Shown here in pieces: positions 16,191 to 23,894 of a stretch of DNA of 35,974 bases (position 1 is its first letter; each line of letters begins with the position of its first letter). The stretch covers positions 1 through 35,974 of the forward strand of contig URTF01000014.1 in NCBI GenBank assembly GCA_900550695.1. The letters are read 5' to 3'. Below the pieces are notes generated by a model. It was not told the DNA's origin. It saw nothing but the letters and a program-made list of their open reading frames with translations, and searched no databases. The position numbers were made by a program, and so were the translations under genes. The stretch comes from an uncultured Ruminococcus sp. (lineage in GTDB: Bacteria > Bacillota > Clostridia > Oscillospirales > Ruminococcaceae).

Positions 16191-17987
16191 TTGAAAAATC
16201 TGAAAGAAAAGAAAAAATCTCCCGTTAAGGAGTCGCTTAAATACTGTTTCCGACAGATGAAACAGTACAAAAAGTCGTATCTTCCGCTGTCTGTGCTGAA
16301 TGTTATCATCGGTGCGGCAATGCCTTTCCCCGAACTGCTGCTCCTGCCCGTTGCTGTCGATGCGCTTATGGCGGAGGAGAAAGATATACCGTTCATTATC
16401 ACCTGCTTTGCGGTAATGACGGTTTCGTCCATTCTTCTTGCGGCACTGAACAGCGTTCTGACCGTTCATCTTTCCAAATGCGAGGATCTTTTTAACAATG
16501 CTTCAAGCACAGAAGTTTCCGCAAGGTGTATGGAGATCGACTTCTCGCTCACCGAGGACAAAGACGCTCTTGACAGCATCAAAAAAGCAAGGGACGGCTT
16601 ATGGTGGTCGGGAGGAACGCACAACATCGCATCGGCGTTTTTCGCACTTATTTCAAACGTGATAAAGATCGCAGGCGTTATTGCCGTACTTATCATAAAT
16701 GCGCCCGTACTGCTCGTGATCATCGGAATTTTGCTTGCACTTACGGCTGTTATCAACTCAAAGAAGAACAAAATTGACATTGAAAATTTCTCCGAGCTTT
16801 CGGGAATAAACCGTATCTTCGGACATATCTGCTGGGAAATGGAGGATTTCCGCTGCGGAAAGGACGTTCGTCTTTACAGTGCCGCAGGAATGATGCTCGC
16901 CAAGACTTCACAGCAGATAAAGCGACTTTCCGACTACTGGGAAAATATCAACAAGCTGAAATTTCCGCTCAATATCCTTGACATTATCGTCGGCGTTCTG
17001 CGTGATTTCGGAACTTACCTTTACCTCGGGATCCTCGCCGTTACGGGGAAGATAACGATAGGTACTTTTTCGCAGATGCTCAGCGCAGGCGGAACGCTCC
17101 ACGCATCGATGCAGGCGCTTATCCTCGGAATTCAGGACATCGCAAAGCGCAGTAACTATATGTATGAGATAATCAAGTTTATGGACTATCCTCCCGCAAT
17201 GGAAAAGGGCGACAAAAAGGTCGGAGATCTCAGCGGCGGTCACGTTATCGAGTTCAGAAACGTAAGCTTCAAATATCCTCACACGGATAAATACGTTCTC
17301 AACAACGTTTCGCTCACGCTCCGAGCAGGTGAAAAACTCTCGGTAGTCGGACTTAACGGCGCAGGAAAAACGACCTTCATCAAGCTTTTGTGCCGTCTTT
17401 ACGATGCCGACAGCGGTGAAATTCTCCTTGACGGCGTGAATATCCGTGACTATGATTATGATGAGTATATGAAGCTTTTCTCGGTCGTTTTCCAGGACTT
17501 CAAGCTGCTTGCGTTCTCGGCGCAGGACAATATTCTCCTCGGCAAAGAGGACAGCGGCGAAACAGTCGATGAGCTTTTCCGCAAGACGGGGCTTCTCGAC
17601 AAGATAAATTCGCTCCCCAAGGGCAGAGATACGATGATGTTCAAGCAGTTCGACAATGACGGCGTTGAGCTTTCGGGCGGCGAACAGCAGAAAATGGCTA
17701 TTGCCCGTGCGCTTTACAAAAACGCTCCCGTCATAATCCTTGACGAGCCGACAGCGGCGCTTGACCCCGTTGCGGAGTATGAAATTTACCGCCAATTCGA
17801 CAGTCTTGTAAACGGCAAAACTGCGGTCTACATTTCGCACCGACTTTCCTCCTGCAAATTCTGCGACAACATTGCGGTATTCTCGGAGGGCACGGTCAAG
17901 GAATACGGCACTCACAGCGAGCTTGTTCACAAGCCGAACGGTATTTACGCCGAGATGTTCAAGGCACAGGCACAATACTATGTTTAA
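16191..17987 (+). CDS. ABC exporter half-transporter, second subunit
   Basis: A 598-aa half-transporter similar to its neighbour. The membrane domain covers about residues 20-300. The ATPase has Walker A GLNGAGKTT at 387-395, signature LSGGEQQ from 494 and Walker B VIILDEPTAALD from 514. The start is probably TTG at 16191, 8 bases after AAAGGAG (16176-16182); an in-frame GTG at 16182 overlaps the ribosome-binding site itself. The gap to the first subunit is 14 bases, so they share an operon. Both subunits keep the Walker B glutamate, so neither ATP site looks degenerate by that measure. Confidence 0.9.
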   Translation: MKNLKEKKKSPVKESLKYCFRQMKQYKKSYLPLSVLNVIIGAAMPFPELLLLPVAVDALMAEEKDIPFIITCFAVMTVSSILLAALNSVLTVHLSKCEDLFNNASSTEVSARCMEIDFSLTEDKDALDSIKKARDGLWWSGGTHNIASAFFALISNVIKIAGVIAVLIINAPVLLVIIGILLALTAVINSKKNKIDIENFSELSGINRIFGHICWEMEDFRCGKDVRLYSAAGMMLAKTSQQIKRLSDYWENINKLKFPLNILDIIVGVLRDFGTYLYLGILAVTGKITIGTFSQMLSAGGTLHASMQALILGIQDIAKRSNYMYEIIKFMDYPPAMEKGDKKVGDLSGGHVIEFRNVSFKYPHTDKYVLNNVSLTLRAGEKLSVVGLNGAGKTTFIKLLCRLYDADSGEILLDGVNIRDYDYDEYMKLFSVVFQDFKLLAFSAQDNILLGKEDSGETVDELFRKTGLLDKINSLPKGRDTMMFKQFDNDGVELSGGEQQKMAIARALYKNAPVIILDEPTAALDPVAEYEIYRQFDSLVNGKTAVYISHRLSSCKFCDNIAVFSEGTVKEYGTHSELVHKPNGIYAEMFKAQAQYYV

Positions 17988-18018
17988 TGCGTAATTCGTA
18001 ATTCGTAATGCGTAATTA
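17985..18018 (+). repeat. 7-bp tandem repeat overlapping the exporter stop codon
   Basis: Four head-to-tail units TAATGCG, TAATTCG, TAATTCG, TAATGCG, then a partial TAATTA. The first unit includes the TAA stop codon. Similar short AATTCGT/AATGCGT arrays occur between genes in many bacteria; the function is unknown. Confidence 0.8.
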
Positions 18019-18021
18019 TTA

Positions 18022-18050
18022 TTGCTTTTCACGAAACAATGTGCTAAAAT
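18022..18050 (+). promoter_or_regulatory. Putative promoter of the 58-aa membrane protein
   Basis: TTGCTT (18022-18027), a 17-base spacer and TAAAAT (18045-18050), about 34 bases before the start codon. Confidence 0.55.
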
Positions 18051-18083
18051 ATATCTATCCTGCAAAAAGAAAGGTGGTCTTGT

Positions 18084-18260
18084 ATGAAAAAATTCAAAAC
18101 GGTAGGGTCAGTTATCATAATGGCAATTGCGGCTGTGGTCGGATTTTTTATCGGCTCGTCAGTAAGCGGCTCGGACGGCGGCTTCGGCTGTGCGATACTG
18201 CTTACGCTTATCTCGGGCATCGCCTGCATTGTTTATGCTATCGACAATCGCAAAAATTAA
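18084..18260 (+). CDS. Small membrane protein (58 aa), unknown function
   Basis: A 58-aa protein starting MKKFKTVGSVIIMAIAAVVG. It has two hydrophobic segments, about residues 8-24 and 35-53, separated by a Ser/Gly-rich turn (SSVSGSDGGFG), and a short basic tail. AAAGGTGG lies 7-8 bases before the ATG. It has its own likely promoter and is followed at once by a terminator, so it looks like a monocistronic gene. The function is not recognised, and no link to the exporter is evident beyond position. Confidence 0.7.
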   Translation: MKKFKTVGSVIIMAIAAVVGFFIGSSVSGSDGGFGCAILLTLISGIACIVYAIDNRKN

Positions 18261-18283
18261 AGATTACATAACACAGCACAAAA

Positions 18284-18317
18284 GCCGCTGCCGTTCAGAC
18301 GAACCGCAGCGGTTTTT
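18284..18317 (+). terminator. Terminator after the 58-aa membrane protein gene
   Basis: GCCGCTGCCGTTC (18284-18296) pairs with GAACCGCAGCGGT (18301-18313), with one internal mismatch, around AGAC, followed by TTTTT. Confidence 0.85.
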
Positions 18318-18322
18318 TGAAC

Positions 18323-18444
18323 TTATACTAAACACCATTTAAACTCAGATAAAATCAAGCCGACAATCTTGTAGCTGAAAAAAACAGCTTTATATTTGGC
18401 TTTGGTGCAGACTTTTTCCTTTATTTTATTGGTGTTTAGTATTA
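18323..18444. repeat. MITE-like element, full copy (about 116 bp) with TTA flanks
   Basis: The body runs 18326-18441. The ends are a perfect 12-bp inverted repeat, TACTAAACACCA and TGGTGTTTAGTA. The triplet TTA lies directly outside both ends in the same orientation (18323-18325, 18442-18444), which fits a 3-bp target duplication. The core, TCTTGTAGCTG...ACAGCTTTATAT, matches the reverse complement of the copy at 22442-22564. It is too short to encode a transposase. Confidence 0.8.
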
Positions 18445-18500
18445 AATATGCTTTTTATCCGCTTTTATTTTGTAAACAATGACTATTTTCTCGAAAACTA

Positions 18501-18529
18501 TTGAATTTTATATTAAATTAATGTATAAT
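18501..18529 (+). promoter_or_regulatory. Promoter of the clostripain-family gene
   Basis: TTGAAT (18501-18506), a 17-base spacer and a perfect TATAAT (18524-18529), about 60 bases before the GTG start. Confidence 0.75.
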
Positions 18530-18587
18530 TTATTACAGTTATATTTATTTTGTTTAATCAGTTTGACGTGAAAGGAGGACATACGCC

Positions 18588-20816
18588 GTGAAAATATTTC
18601 CCGGCGAAGAAAATATGTCTGAAAAAAGTTTGAAAAAAAGAATTATTGCAGGTGCTCTTGCGGTTATTTCCGCAGCATCGTTCTGCGGCTGTATGGACGA
18701 AGACTGGGACGATGATTACGATTATGACGATGACAGCGGTTACTATGAGGAAGATGATCACAAGGTCGGCAGCTCCGCTCCGTCCGACCCGTCGGCTTAT
18801 ACGGCGAGAAGTTCCTCGCTTGTTCTTGAAAATGACGGAAGTGTAAGCCTTACCCGTAAGCAGAGAGATGCGGAAGTTCCCATGGGCGAGGACGGAACAT
18901 GGACAGTGTTTGTCTACCTCTGCGGCTCTGACCTTGAAAGCGGAAACGGACTCGGCGTTTCCGATATGGAAGAAATGGTGAATGCAAGCACCTCCGAAAA
19001 CATCAAATTCGTTGTTCAGACAGGCGGTGCGGCTGAATGGAACGGCTACGGCATCTCCGAAAACAGCCACCAGAGATATGTTATCACGGACGGCGACATA
19101 ACACTCGTTGACGAAATTTCCGAAACCGGTATGGGTCAGACCTCGACCCTTGCGGATTTCCTCAGCTGGGGCGTTGGCAATTATCCTGCCGCAAAAATGG
19201 GACTTGTTTTCTGGAACCACGGCGGCGGAAGCATCACGGGCGTTTGCTTCGATGAAAACAAGGATTACGATTCGCTTTCACTCGGCGAGATCGACAGTGC
19301 GCTCACCTACGTTTTCGACGGTATGACCGATAAATTCGAGTTCATCGGCTTTGATGCATGCCTTATGGCTACGGTCGAAAACGCAAATATGCTCGTTCCT
19401 CACGCTCGCTATATGTTCGCTTCGGAAGAGCTTGAACCCGGTTACGGCTGGGACTACACCGCTATCGGACAGTATCTTGACAGCAGCCCGGACTGTGACG
19501 GTGCTGAACTCGGAAAGGTAGTTGCGGACAGCTTCTACTCCTCCTGCGCAGATGTCTGGTCGGAGGACAGCGCAACGTTTTCTGTAATTGATCTTTCAAA
19601 GATCGATGCTCTTGTGCAGGCGGTCAATGATGCGGCAGCAGGAATGTACACAGATTCGGAAGACCCTGCTGTTCTTGCGTCAATGGTAAGAGGTATCGGT
19701 TCGGCAAAGAATTACGGCGGAAACAACAAGTCGGAAGGCTACACTAACATGGTCGATCTCGGTTCGCTCATGTCTGCCGCCCTGACGGATAAGTCGGCAG
19801 CAAGCACTGTGCTTTCAGCTATCGATGCCGCCGTTATCTACAATATTTACGGTGAGAATGAGGTCGGCTCAACGGGACTTTCCACATATTATCCGCTGAT
19901 GGTTTCCGGTTCGCAGGAGCTTTCCATATTTAAGGATATCTGCGTAAGCCCGTACTATATGGCGTTCGTTGACCGTATCGCTTACGGCTCATCAAACGGA
20001 GGAAACGTCAGTGATTACACAGCCGATGATACGTGGCTTTCGGACGGTGCGGAATACTGGGACAACAGTAACGACAGCGATTCAAGCAGCTTTTGGGATT
20101 TCTTTGACACGAATGATGATGAGGATATGTCCTTTGTGAACAGCTCCGACAATGCCATTGCCTTCTCTGAAGAACCGCATATAAACGAAAGCGGTTATTT
20201 CTCTTTCAGTTTTGACAACAGCTGCATCAACAATGTGGACAGCGTTAACTGCTCCGTATATTATGTTGATGATGAGGCAAACTGCTATTATGAGCTTGGC
20301 ATCGACAACTATGTATATGTTGACTGGGACAGCGGCTATGTCGAAGATCTTTTTGACGGCTTATGGTATACGCTTGCGGACGGTCAGCTCCTTGCAATGT
20401 ATATCGTTGAGGAAAACGAGGACTTTGATATTTACTCCGTGCCGGTGCTTCTCAACGGCGAAGCTACCAACCTGCGTATCCGCCACGAGATCACCGAGGA
20501 AAATGACGGCGCAATAACTATTTTAGGTGCATGGGACAGCATCGACAGCAACGGTCAGGCGTCAAAGAAAATAACAAAGCTCAAAAACGGAGATGTGATC
20601 GTTCCCCTGTATTATACATATAATCCCGACGGAAACTATGTGGATATCACACAGGGTGAAGAATTTGTTTTTGACGGCGACAGCTCTGTTTACCTTGATT
20701 ACCTCCCCGACAATGATTATCAGTACAGCTTTGAGATAAACGATATCTTCGGCAGCAGCTATTATACCGATTTCACAGTCCTTACGGTTGAGGACGGAGA
20801 AGTGTTCTTTAACTGA
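18588..20816 (+). CDS. Clostripain-family (C11) cysteine peptidase lipoprotein
   Basis: A 742-aa secreted protein. GTG at 18588 follows AAAGGAGG by 9 bases; an ATG at 18615 lacks such a site. A basic, hydrophobic signal sequence ends at SFCGC, a plausible though not classic lipobox. A very acidic Asp/Tyr linker (about residues 40-60) follows. The C11 peptidase domain begins at WTVFVYLCGSDLESGNG. The catalytic dyad is H211 in FWNHGGG and C258 in GFDACLMATVE. The last 300 residues are an acidic, Tyr/Ser-rich region of unknown function. These enzymes cut after Arg or Lys and are often surface-anchored in gut bacteria. Monocistronic by its own promoter and terminator. Confidence 0.9.
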   Translation: MKIFPGEENMSEKSLKKRIIAGALAVISAASFCGCMDEDWDDDYDYDDDSGYYEEDDHKVGSSAPSDPSAYTARSSSLVLENDGSVSLTRKQRDAEVPMGEDGTWTVFVYLCGSDLESGNGLGVSDMEEMVNASTSENIKFVVQTGGAAEWNGYGISENSHQRYVITDGDITLVDEISETGMGQTSTLADFLSWGVGNYPAAKMGLVFWNHGGGSITGVCFDENKDYDSLSLGEIDSALTYVFDGMTDKFEFIGFDACLMATVENANMLVPHARYMFASEELEPGYGWDYTAIGQYLDSSPDCDGAELGKVVADSFYSSCADVWSEDSATFSVIDLSKIDALVQAVNDAAAGMYTDSEDPAVLASMVRGIGSAKNYGGNNKSEGYTNMVDLGSLMSAALTDKSAASTVLSAIDAAVIYNIYGENEVGSTGLSTYYPLMVSGSQELSIFKDICVSPYYMAFVDRIAYGSSNGGNVSDYTADDTWLSDGAEYWDNSNDSDSSSFWDFFDTNDDEDMSFVNSSDNAIAFSEEPHINESGYFSFSFDNSCINNVDSVNCSVYYVDDEANCYYELGIDNYVYVDWDSGYVEDLFDGLWYTLADGQLLAMYIVEENEDFDIYSVPVLLNGEATNLRIRHEITEENDGAITILGAWDSIDSNGQASKKITKLKNGDVIVPLYYTYNPDGNYVDITQGEEFVFDGDSSVYLDYLPDNDYQYSFEINDIFGSSYYTDFTVLTVEDGEVFFN

Positions 20817-20841
20817 AACAGTTGAAATTCAGCAGAAGAGC

Positions 20842-20936
20842 ATAAACAAAATCAAAAGCGCAATTCACATTTTTAGGTTTTCAAAACTGATCTTTCATGT
20901 TTTGTTTATCCTTTTATTGTGAATTGCGCTGATTTT
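20842..20936. terminator. Convergent terminator with interleaved stems
   Basis: AGCGCAATTCACA (20857-20869) pairs perfectly with TGTGAATTGCGCT (20918-20930), followed by ATTTTTA. A second complementary pair, ATAAACAAAA (20842-20851) and TTTTGTTTAT (20900-20909), interleaves with it in the order A-B-A'-B'. It lies between two convergent genes, so a bidirectional terminator is the simplest reading. Confidence 0.65.
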
Positions 20937-20963
20937 TATGTTTGGGATAAATTTGAATTAAAT

Positions 20964-21668
20964 TCAGCCATTAAGTATTCTTCCGTCAGCGGAGATAGTC
21001 ACGACTCTTAACGGAATGTCCTTTCCGCAGGCGTTGAGCGCCCTCTTTACAGCATTTTCAATGCCGCCGCAGCAGGGAACTTCCATTCGTGTAACGACAA
21101 CGCTTTTTATGTTGTTTCCTGCGAAGATCGCGGTAAGCTTTTCGGCGTAATCGCCCTCGTCAAGCTTCGGGCAGCCAATAAGTGTTATCCTGCCCTTGAT
21201 GAAGTCATTGTGAAAATTTCCGTAAGCATATGCCGTGCAGTCTGCGGCAACAAGAATGTCTGCACCGTCAAAATACGGAGCATAAATGGGGACAAGCTTT
21301 ATCTGAACGGGCCATTGTGAGAGCTGACCGGGGATAGCAGCTGTCGGAGCAGGTGTTGTTTCATGCCTGATAGCTCTTGACTGTGAGCCGGGGCAGCCGC
21401 AGGGGAGAACGCCGTTTGTTTTCTGCGCCTTTGCTTTCTTCGCCGCAAGCACAGCAGCTTCATCATAAGCAGGCGCTTCACGTTCCTCGAATGAGATAGC
21501 GTTCACAGGGCAGGCAGGTAGACAGTCGCCAAGTCCGTCGCAGTAATTTTCACGCATAAGCTTCGCTTTTCCGTCAACAATGTCGATAGCGCCCTCGTGG
21601 CAGGCATCGGCGCAAAGTCCGCAGCCGTTGCATTTTTCTTCGTCTATTTTTATTATCTTTCTTATCAT
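20964..21668 (-). CDS. Ferredoxin-type 4Fe-4S protein with extra cysteine motifs
   Basis: A 234-aa protein. Two 4Fe-4S motifs open it: CNGCGLCADACHEGA, then a second set in CDGLGDCLPACPVNAISF. A middle CGCPGSQSR motif and a C-terminal VPCCGGIENAVKRAL add further cysteines. The start at 21668 follows AAGGAG; a longer frame begins upstream of that site and is rejected. It is probably a cytoplasmic electron carrier or cluster-binding sensor partner. In many clostridia such proteins sit next to a Crp/Fnr regulator and hybrid-cluster protein, hinting at redox or nitrosative stress, but no hcp gene is in the window. Divergent from the regulator at 21779. Confidence 0.85.
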   Translation of the reverse strand: MIRKIIKIDEEKCNGCGLCADACHEGAIDIVDGKAKLMRENYCDGLGDCLPACPVNAISFEEREAPAYDEAAVLAAKKAKAQKTNGVLPCGCPGSQSRAIRHETTPAPTAAIPGQLSQWPVQIKLVPIYAPYFDGADILVAADCTAYAYGNFHNDFIKGRITLIGCPKLDEGDYAEKLTAIFAGNNIKSVVVTRMEVPCCGGIENAVKRALNACGKDIPLRVVTISADGRILNG

Positions 21669-21711
21669 TTTCGTTTTCTCCTTGTTTTTCAAAAATGAAA
21701 GTTCGTTTTTC

Positions 21712-21740
21712 TTGACTTTCTGATAAGATTATAATATAAT
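21712..21740 (+). promoter_or_regulatory. Promoter of the Crp/Fnr regulator
   Basis: TTGACT (21712-21717), a 17-base spacer and TATAAT (21735-21740), 39 bases before the ATG at 21779. The -10 region is AT-rich on both strands and may also serve the divergent ferredoxin gene. Confidence 0.75.
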
Positions 21741-21744
21741 ATTT

Positions 21745-21769
21745 ACAACAAGTCGGTTGTTTTTACAAC
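21745..21769. promoter_or_regulatory. Candidate operator for the Crp/Fnr regulator
   Basis: ACAAC-N6-GTTGT (21745-21760) is an inverted repeat, followed after TTTT by another ACAAC (21765-21769), so three half-sites in alternating orientation lie at the likely transcription start. The position just downstream of the -10 suggests autorepression. It is not the classic FNR box TTGAT-N4-ATCAA. Confidence 0.5.
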
Positions 21770-21778
21770 GGAAAAGAG

Positions 21779-22444
21779 ATGTTTATGAAGAAATATATTC
21801 CCATACTGAAAAATACGCAGCTTTTTTCCGGCACTTCGGACGAAGATATCGAAGCGATGCTCGGCTGTTTGCAGGCGAAGCTTTGCGCATACCAAAAAGG
21901 TGAGTATGTTCTGCGTGAAGGCGAACGCATCGAGCGGCTGATGATGCTCGTCAAGGGCGAACTGCACATTCAGCGCGATGACTACTGGGGCAACCGCAGC
22001 ATAATAAGCATGGTCGGTGTCGGCGAGATGTTCGGCGAGGCATACGCTGCTCCCGAGAGCGGACCGCTGATGAATGATGTGCTTGCGGTCGAGGACAGCG
22101 CCGTGATATTTCTTGATATAGGCAAGCTGCTGACGGTCTGTCCGAACGGCTGCAAATTTCACGCAATGGCGGTGAAAAATCTGTTTTTTGCGATATCGGA
22201 AAAGAACCGGAAGCTTGTACGAAAGCTCGGGTATATGTCGCAGCGAACAACTCGTGAAAAGCTGATAGCATATCTTTCCGAAGAAGCAAAGCGGCAGAAC
22301 AGCGGCAGTTTTTCCATACCGTTCAACCGCCAGCAGCTGGCGGATTTTCTGTCCGTTGACCGCAGTGCAATGTCAAACGAGCTTTGCAGGCTGCGCAATG
22401 AGGGTTTGATCGAGTTTGAGAAGAACAGGTTCAGGTTATTATAA
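21779..22444 (+). CDS. Crp/Fnr family transcriptional regulator
   Basis: A 221-aa regulator. Residues about 10-125 form the cyclic-nucleotide-binding-type beta-roll (YQKGEYVLREGERIERLMMLVKGEL; VGVGEMFGEAYA), and a dimer helix follows. The C-terminal winged helix-turn-helix is visible as FNRQQLADFLSVDRSAMSNELCRL. No N-terminal four-cysteine FNR cluster is present, though several Cys are scattered (CLQAKLC, CPNGC). The effector is unknown. It is divergent from the ferredoxin gene with a shared regulatory region, a common sensor/effector pairing. Its TAA stop codon is also the left flank of a MITE-like insertion. Confidence 0.9.
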   Translation: MFMKKYIPILKNTQLFSGTSDEDIEAMLGCLQAKLCAYQKGEYVLREGERIERLMMLVKGELHIQRDDYWGNRSIISMVGVGEMFGEAYAAPESGPLMNDVLAVEDSAVIFLDIGKLLTVCPNGCKFHAMAVKNLFFAISEKNRKLVRKLGYMSQRTTREKLIAYLSEEAKRQNSGSFSIPFNRQQLADFLSVDRSAMSNELCRLRNEGLIEFEKNRFRLL

Positions 22445-22564
22445 TACTGATTTTTAATCAAAGTGTAGACAAAAAATCGGCGCAAAAGCCATATAAACCT
22501 GTTTTCAACAGCTACAAGCTTTTGCTTGATTTTTTGTACACTTTCAGTTTAAAAATTAGTATAA
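22442..22564. repeat. MITE-like element (divergent copy) inserted at a stop codon
   Basis: The body runs 22445-22561 (117 bp), with ends TACTGATTTTTAA and TTAAAAATTAGTA. Further inward the arms continue as AAAGTGTA and TACACTTT around ACAAAAAATC / GATTTTTTGT. TAA flanks both ends directly (22442-22444 and 22562-22564); the left TAA is the regulator's stop. The core GTTTTCAACAGCTACAAG matches the reverse complement of the 18323 copy. It separates the stop codon from the gene's terminator. Confidence 0.8.
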
Positions 22565-22597
22565 AAAATGTCCCCGAATTTTCGGGGACATTTTTTT
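22565..22597. terminator. Bidirectional terminator
   Basis: AAAATGTCCCCGAA pairs with TTCGGGGACATTTTTTT, a near-perfect hairpin with A-run and T-run. It serves the Crp/Fnr gene on the + strand and the glycine-zipper gene on the - strand. Confidence 0.9.
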
Positions 22598-22604
22598 GCA
22601 AATA

Positions 22605-22826
22605 TTACTTGTCTTTCTTTTCGTCGTGACGATCCATTTCACTTCCTATCTTATTTCCGCCAAGCCCGCCGACAATGCCGCCGACAATAGCACCGGGGAT
22701 AGTTCCTGCTATGCCGCCGAGCGGTCCTGCTACGATGCCTACACCTGCACCCATTTTTGCACCTGCGATTGCGCCTGCAATAACGCCGCCGGTTGTACCA
22801 ACTGCTTCTTTAGCTCTTTTTGACAT
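22605..22826 (-). CDS. Glycine-zipper small protein (73 aa)
   Basis: A 73-aa protein dominated by Gly/Ala/Ile: a short basic N-terminus, then a long stretch with repeated GxxxG spacing (GGVIAGAIAGAKMGAGVGIV, later GGIVGGLGGNKIG), and a charged tail DRHDEKKDK. Glycine-zipper segments pack tightly in membranes and can oligomerise. AAGGAGGAG precedes the ATG. It is the last gene of a compact minus-strand cluster (gap 40 bases) after two PH-domain proteins. Its function is not known. Confidence 0.75.
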   Translation of the reverse strand: MSKRAKEAVGTTGGVIAGAIAGAKMGAGVGIVAGPLGGIAGTIPGAIVGGIVGGLGGNKIGSEMDRHDEKKDK

Positions 22827-22866
22827 AAAAACTCCTCCTTAAAATGGATCATTTTATTTAAGCATT

Positions 22867-23346
22867 TCAGCGGTTCTGGTTCATTGCACCCATAAGCTGA
22901 ACTGCCTGATTTTTCAGTCTTTCGTTTTCGCAGTTTTCGATCTGCTCCATGACCTTGCTCTTGAAGAAATCAGCGTCCTTTATGTATTTGAAATTATAGC
23001 TGCCCGATGAAGTTGAGATAGCGAGCGTGGAGTAGTTGAATATCTTTCCGCCAAGACCCTGTTCAACGGAAACGTTGTTTACCTTGCTCAACGGTGAATC
23101 CATTGACTTTGTGTTGATAACGCCCGTTTTTCCCATAAGTCTTGTGTTTGTAAGGGAAATGTTCGTGTGGCTGATAGCCAGTAACTTGACTCCGATGAGG
23201 ATCGCTGCGATGATAAGTCCAACGACAACTCCGCCGCCTGCAGCAGCGACACCGCCGATGATAACGATGATGACCGACCAGATGATCGGGGATACAAGAA
23301 CAAGCTTGTTTACTTCTGCTTTATAAAGTGTTGTTTCTGCGCTCAT
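22867..23346 (-). CDS. PH-domain membrane protein, paralogue 2
   Basis: A 159-aa protein with two adjacent membrane helices (about residues 16-60, very Gly/Ile/Val-rich). A bacterial PH-like domain (YdbT/bPH type) follows, with SLTNTRLMGKTGVINTKSMD, an SKVNNVSVEQG strand and LAISTSSGSYNFKYI. The C-terminal helix contains MEQIENCENERLKNQA. It is a clear paralogue of the next gene upstream, sharing the motif NTKS(M/V)DSP(L/I)SK(V/I)N. The PH domain should face the cytoplasm. AAAGGAG precedes the ATG. The biological role of the family is poorly known. Confidence 0.8.
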   Translation of the reverse strand: MSAETTLYKAEVNKLVLVSPIIWSVIIVIIGGVAAAGGGVVVGLIIAAILIGVKLLAISHTNISLTNTRLMGKTGVINTKSMDSPLSKVNNVSVEQGLGGKIFNYSTLAISTSSGSYNFKYIKDADFFKSKVMEQIENCENERLKNQAVQLMGAMNQNR

Positions 23347-23367
23347 GATAAAAAACTCCTTTAAATT

Positions 23368-23880
23368 TTATTTTGACATACTTTCGGCGAGAGCAGCCGC
23401 CTGTTTTTTGAGCTTGTCGTTTTCGTAAAGCTCGATCTGCTCCATGGTTTTTTCCTTGAATCTTTCGGCATCTTTCAGAAAATCAAATTTGTAGTTTCCC
23501 GAAGAAGTCGAGATAAGCACGGTGCTGTATCTGAATACCTTTCCCCAGAAGCCTTGTTCAATGGAAACGCTGTTTATCTTGCTGATAGGCGAATCTACCG
23601 ACTTTGTGTTGATTATGCCTGTCTTGCCGTAAATTCTTCTATCGGTAAGAACAAGCTGTACATGTTTAAGGACGAATACTTTGAAACCGATAAACACGAT
23701 AGGAATGACTATAAGGGCAATAGGACAGTAAAGACCATACGTATAATAGAACGGATCCATTATATTATTTGCCAATCCATAGCTCAACAAAATCGCATCG
23801 ATGATAAGTGCAATAAATACGGACGGTATCAAAGCTGTCTTGCTGATCTCGGCTTTGATGATCTCATTTTCAGCGCTCAT
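23368..23880 (-). CDS. PH-domain membrane protein, paralogue 1
   Basis: A 170-aa paralogue of the downstream gene. It shares the N-terminus MSAEN...KAEISK, two membrane helices (about residues 16-37 and 48-68), then the PH-like domain with VLTDRRIYGKTGIINTKSVD, ISKINSVSIEQGFWGKVF and STSSGNYKFDFL. A helical Lys/Ala-rich tail ends it. The 21-base gap to its paralogue and 14-base gap to the lipoprotein gene indicate an operon. The pair likely arose by tandem duplication and may form a heteromer; this is inferred. Confidence 0.8.
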   Translation of the reverse strand: MSAENEIIKAEISKTALIPSVFIALIIDAILLSYGLANNIMDPFYYTYGLYCPIALIVIPIVFIGFKVFVLKHVQLVLTDRRIYGKTGIINTKSVDSPISKINSVSIEQGFWGKVFRYSTVLISTSSGNYKFDFLKDAERFKEKTMEQIELYENDKLKKQAAALAESMSK

Positions 23881-23894
23881 TTTTAAGCCCCCTT

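Noticed and set aside
17985..18018. CRISPR-like array
   Set aside because: The units are 7 bp, contiguous, without spacers, and no cas genes are present.
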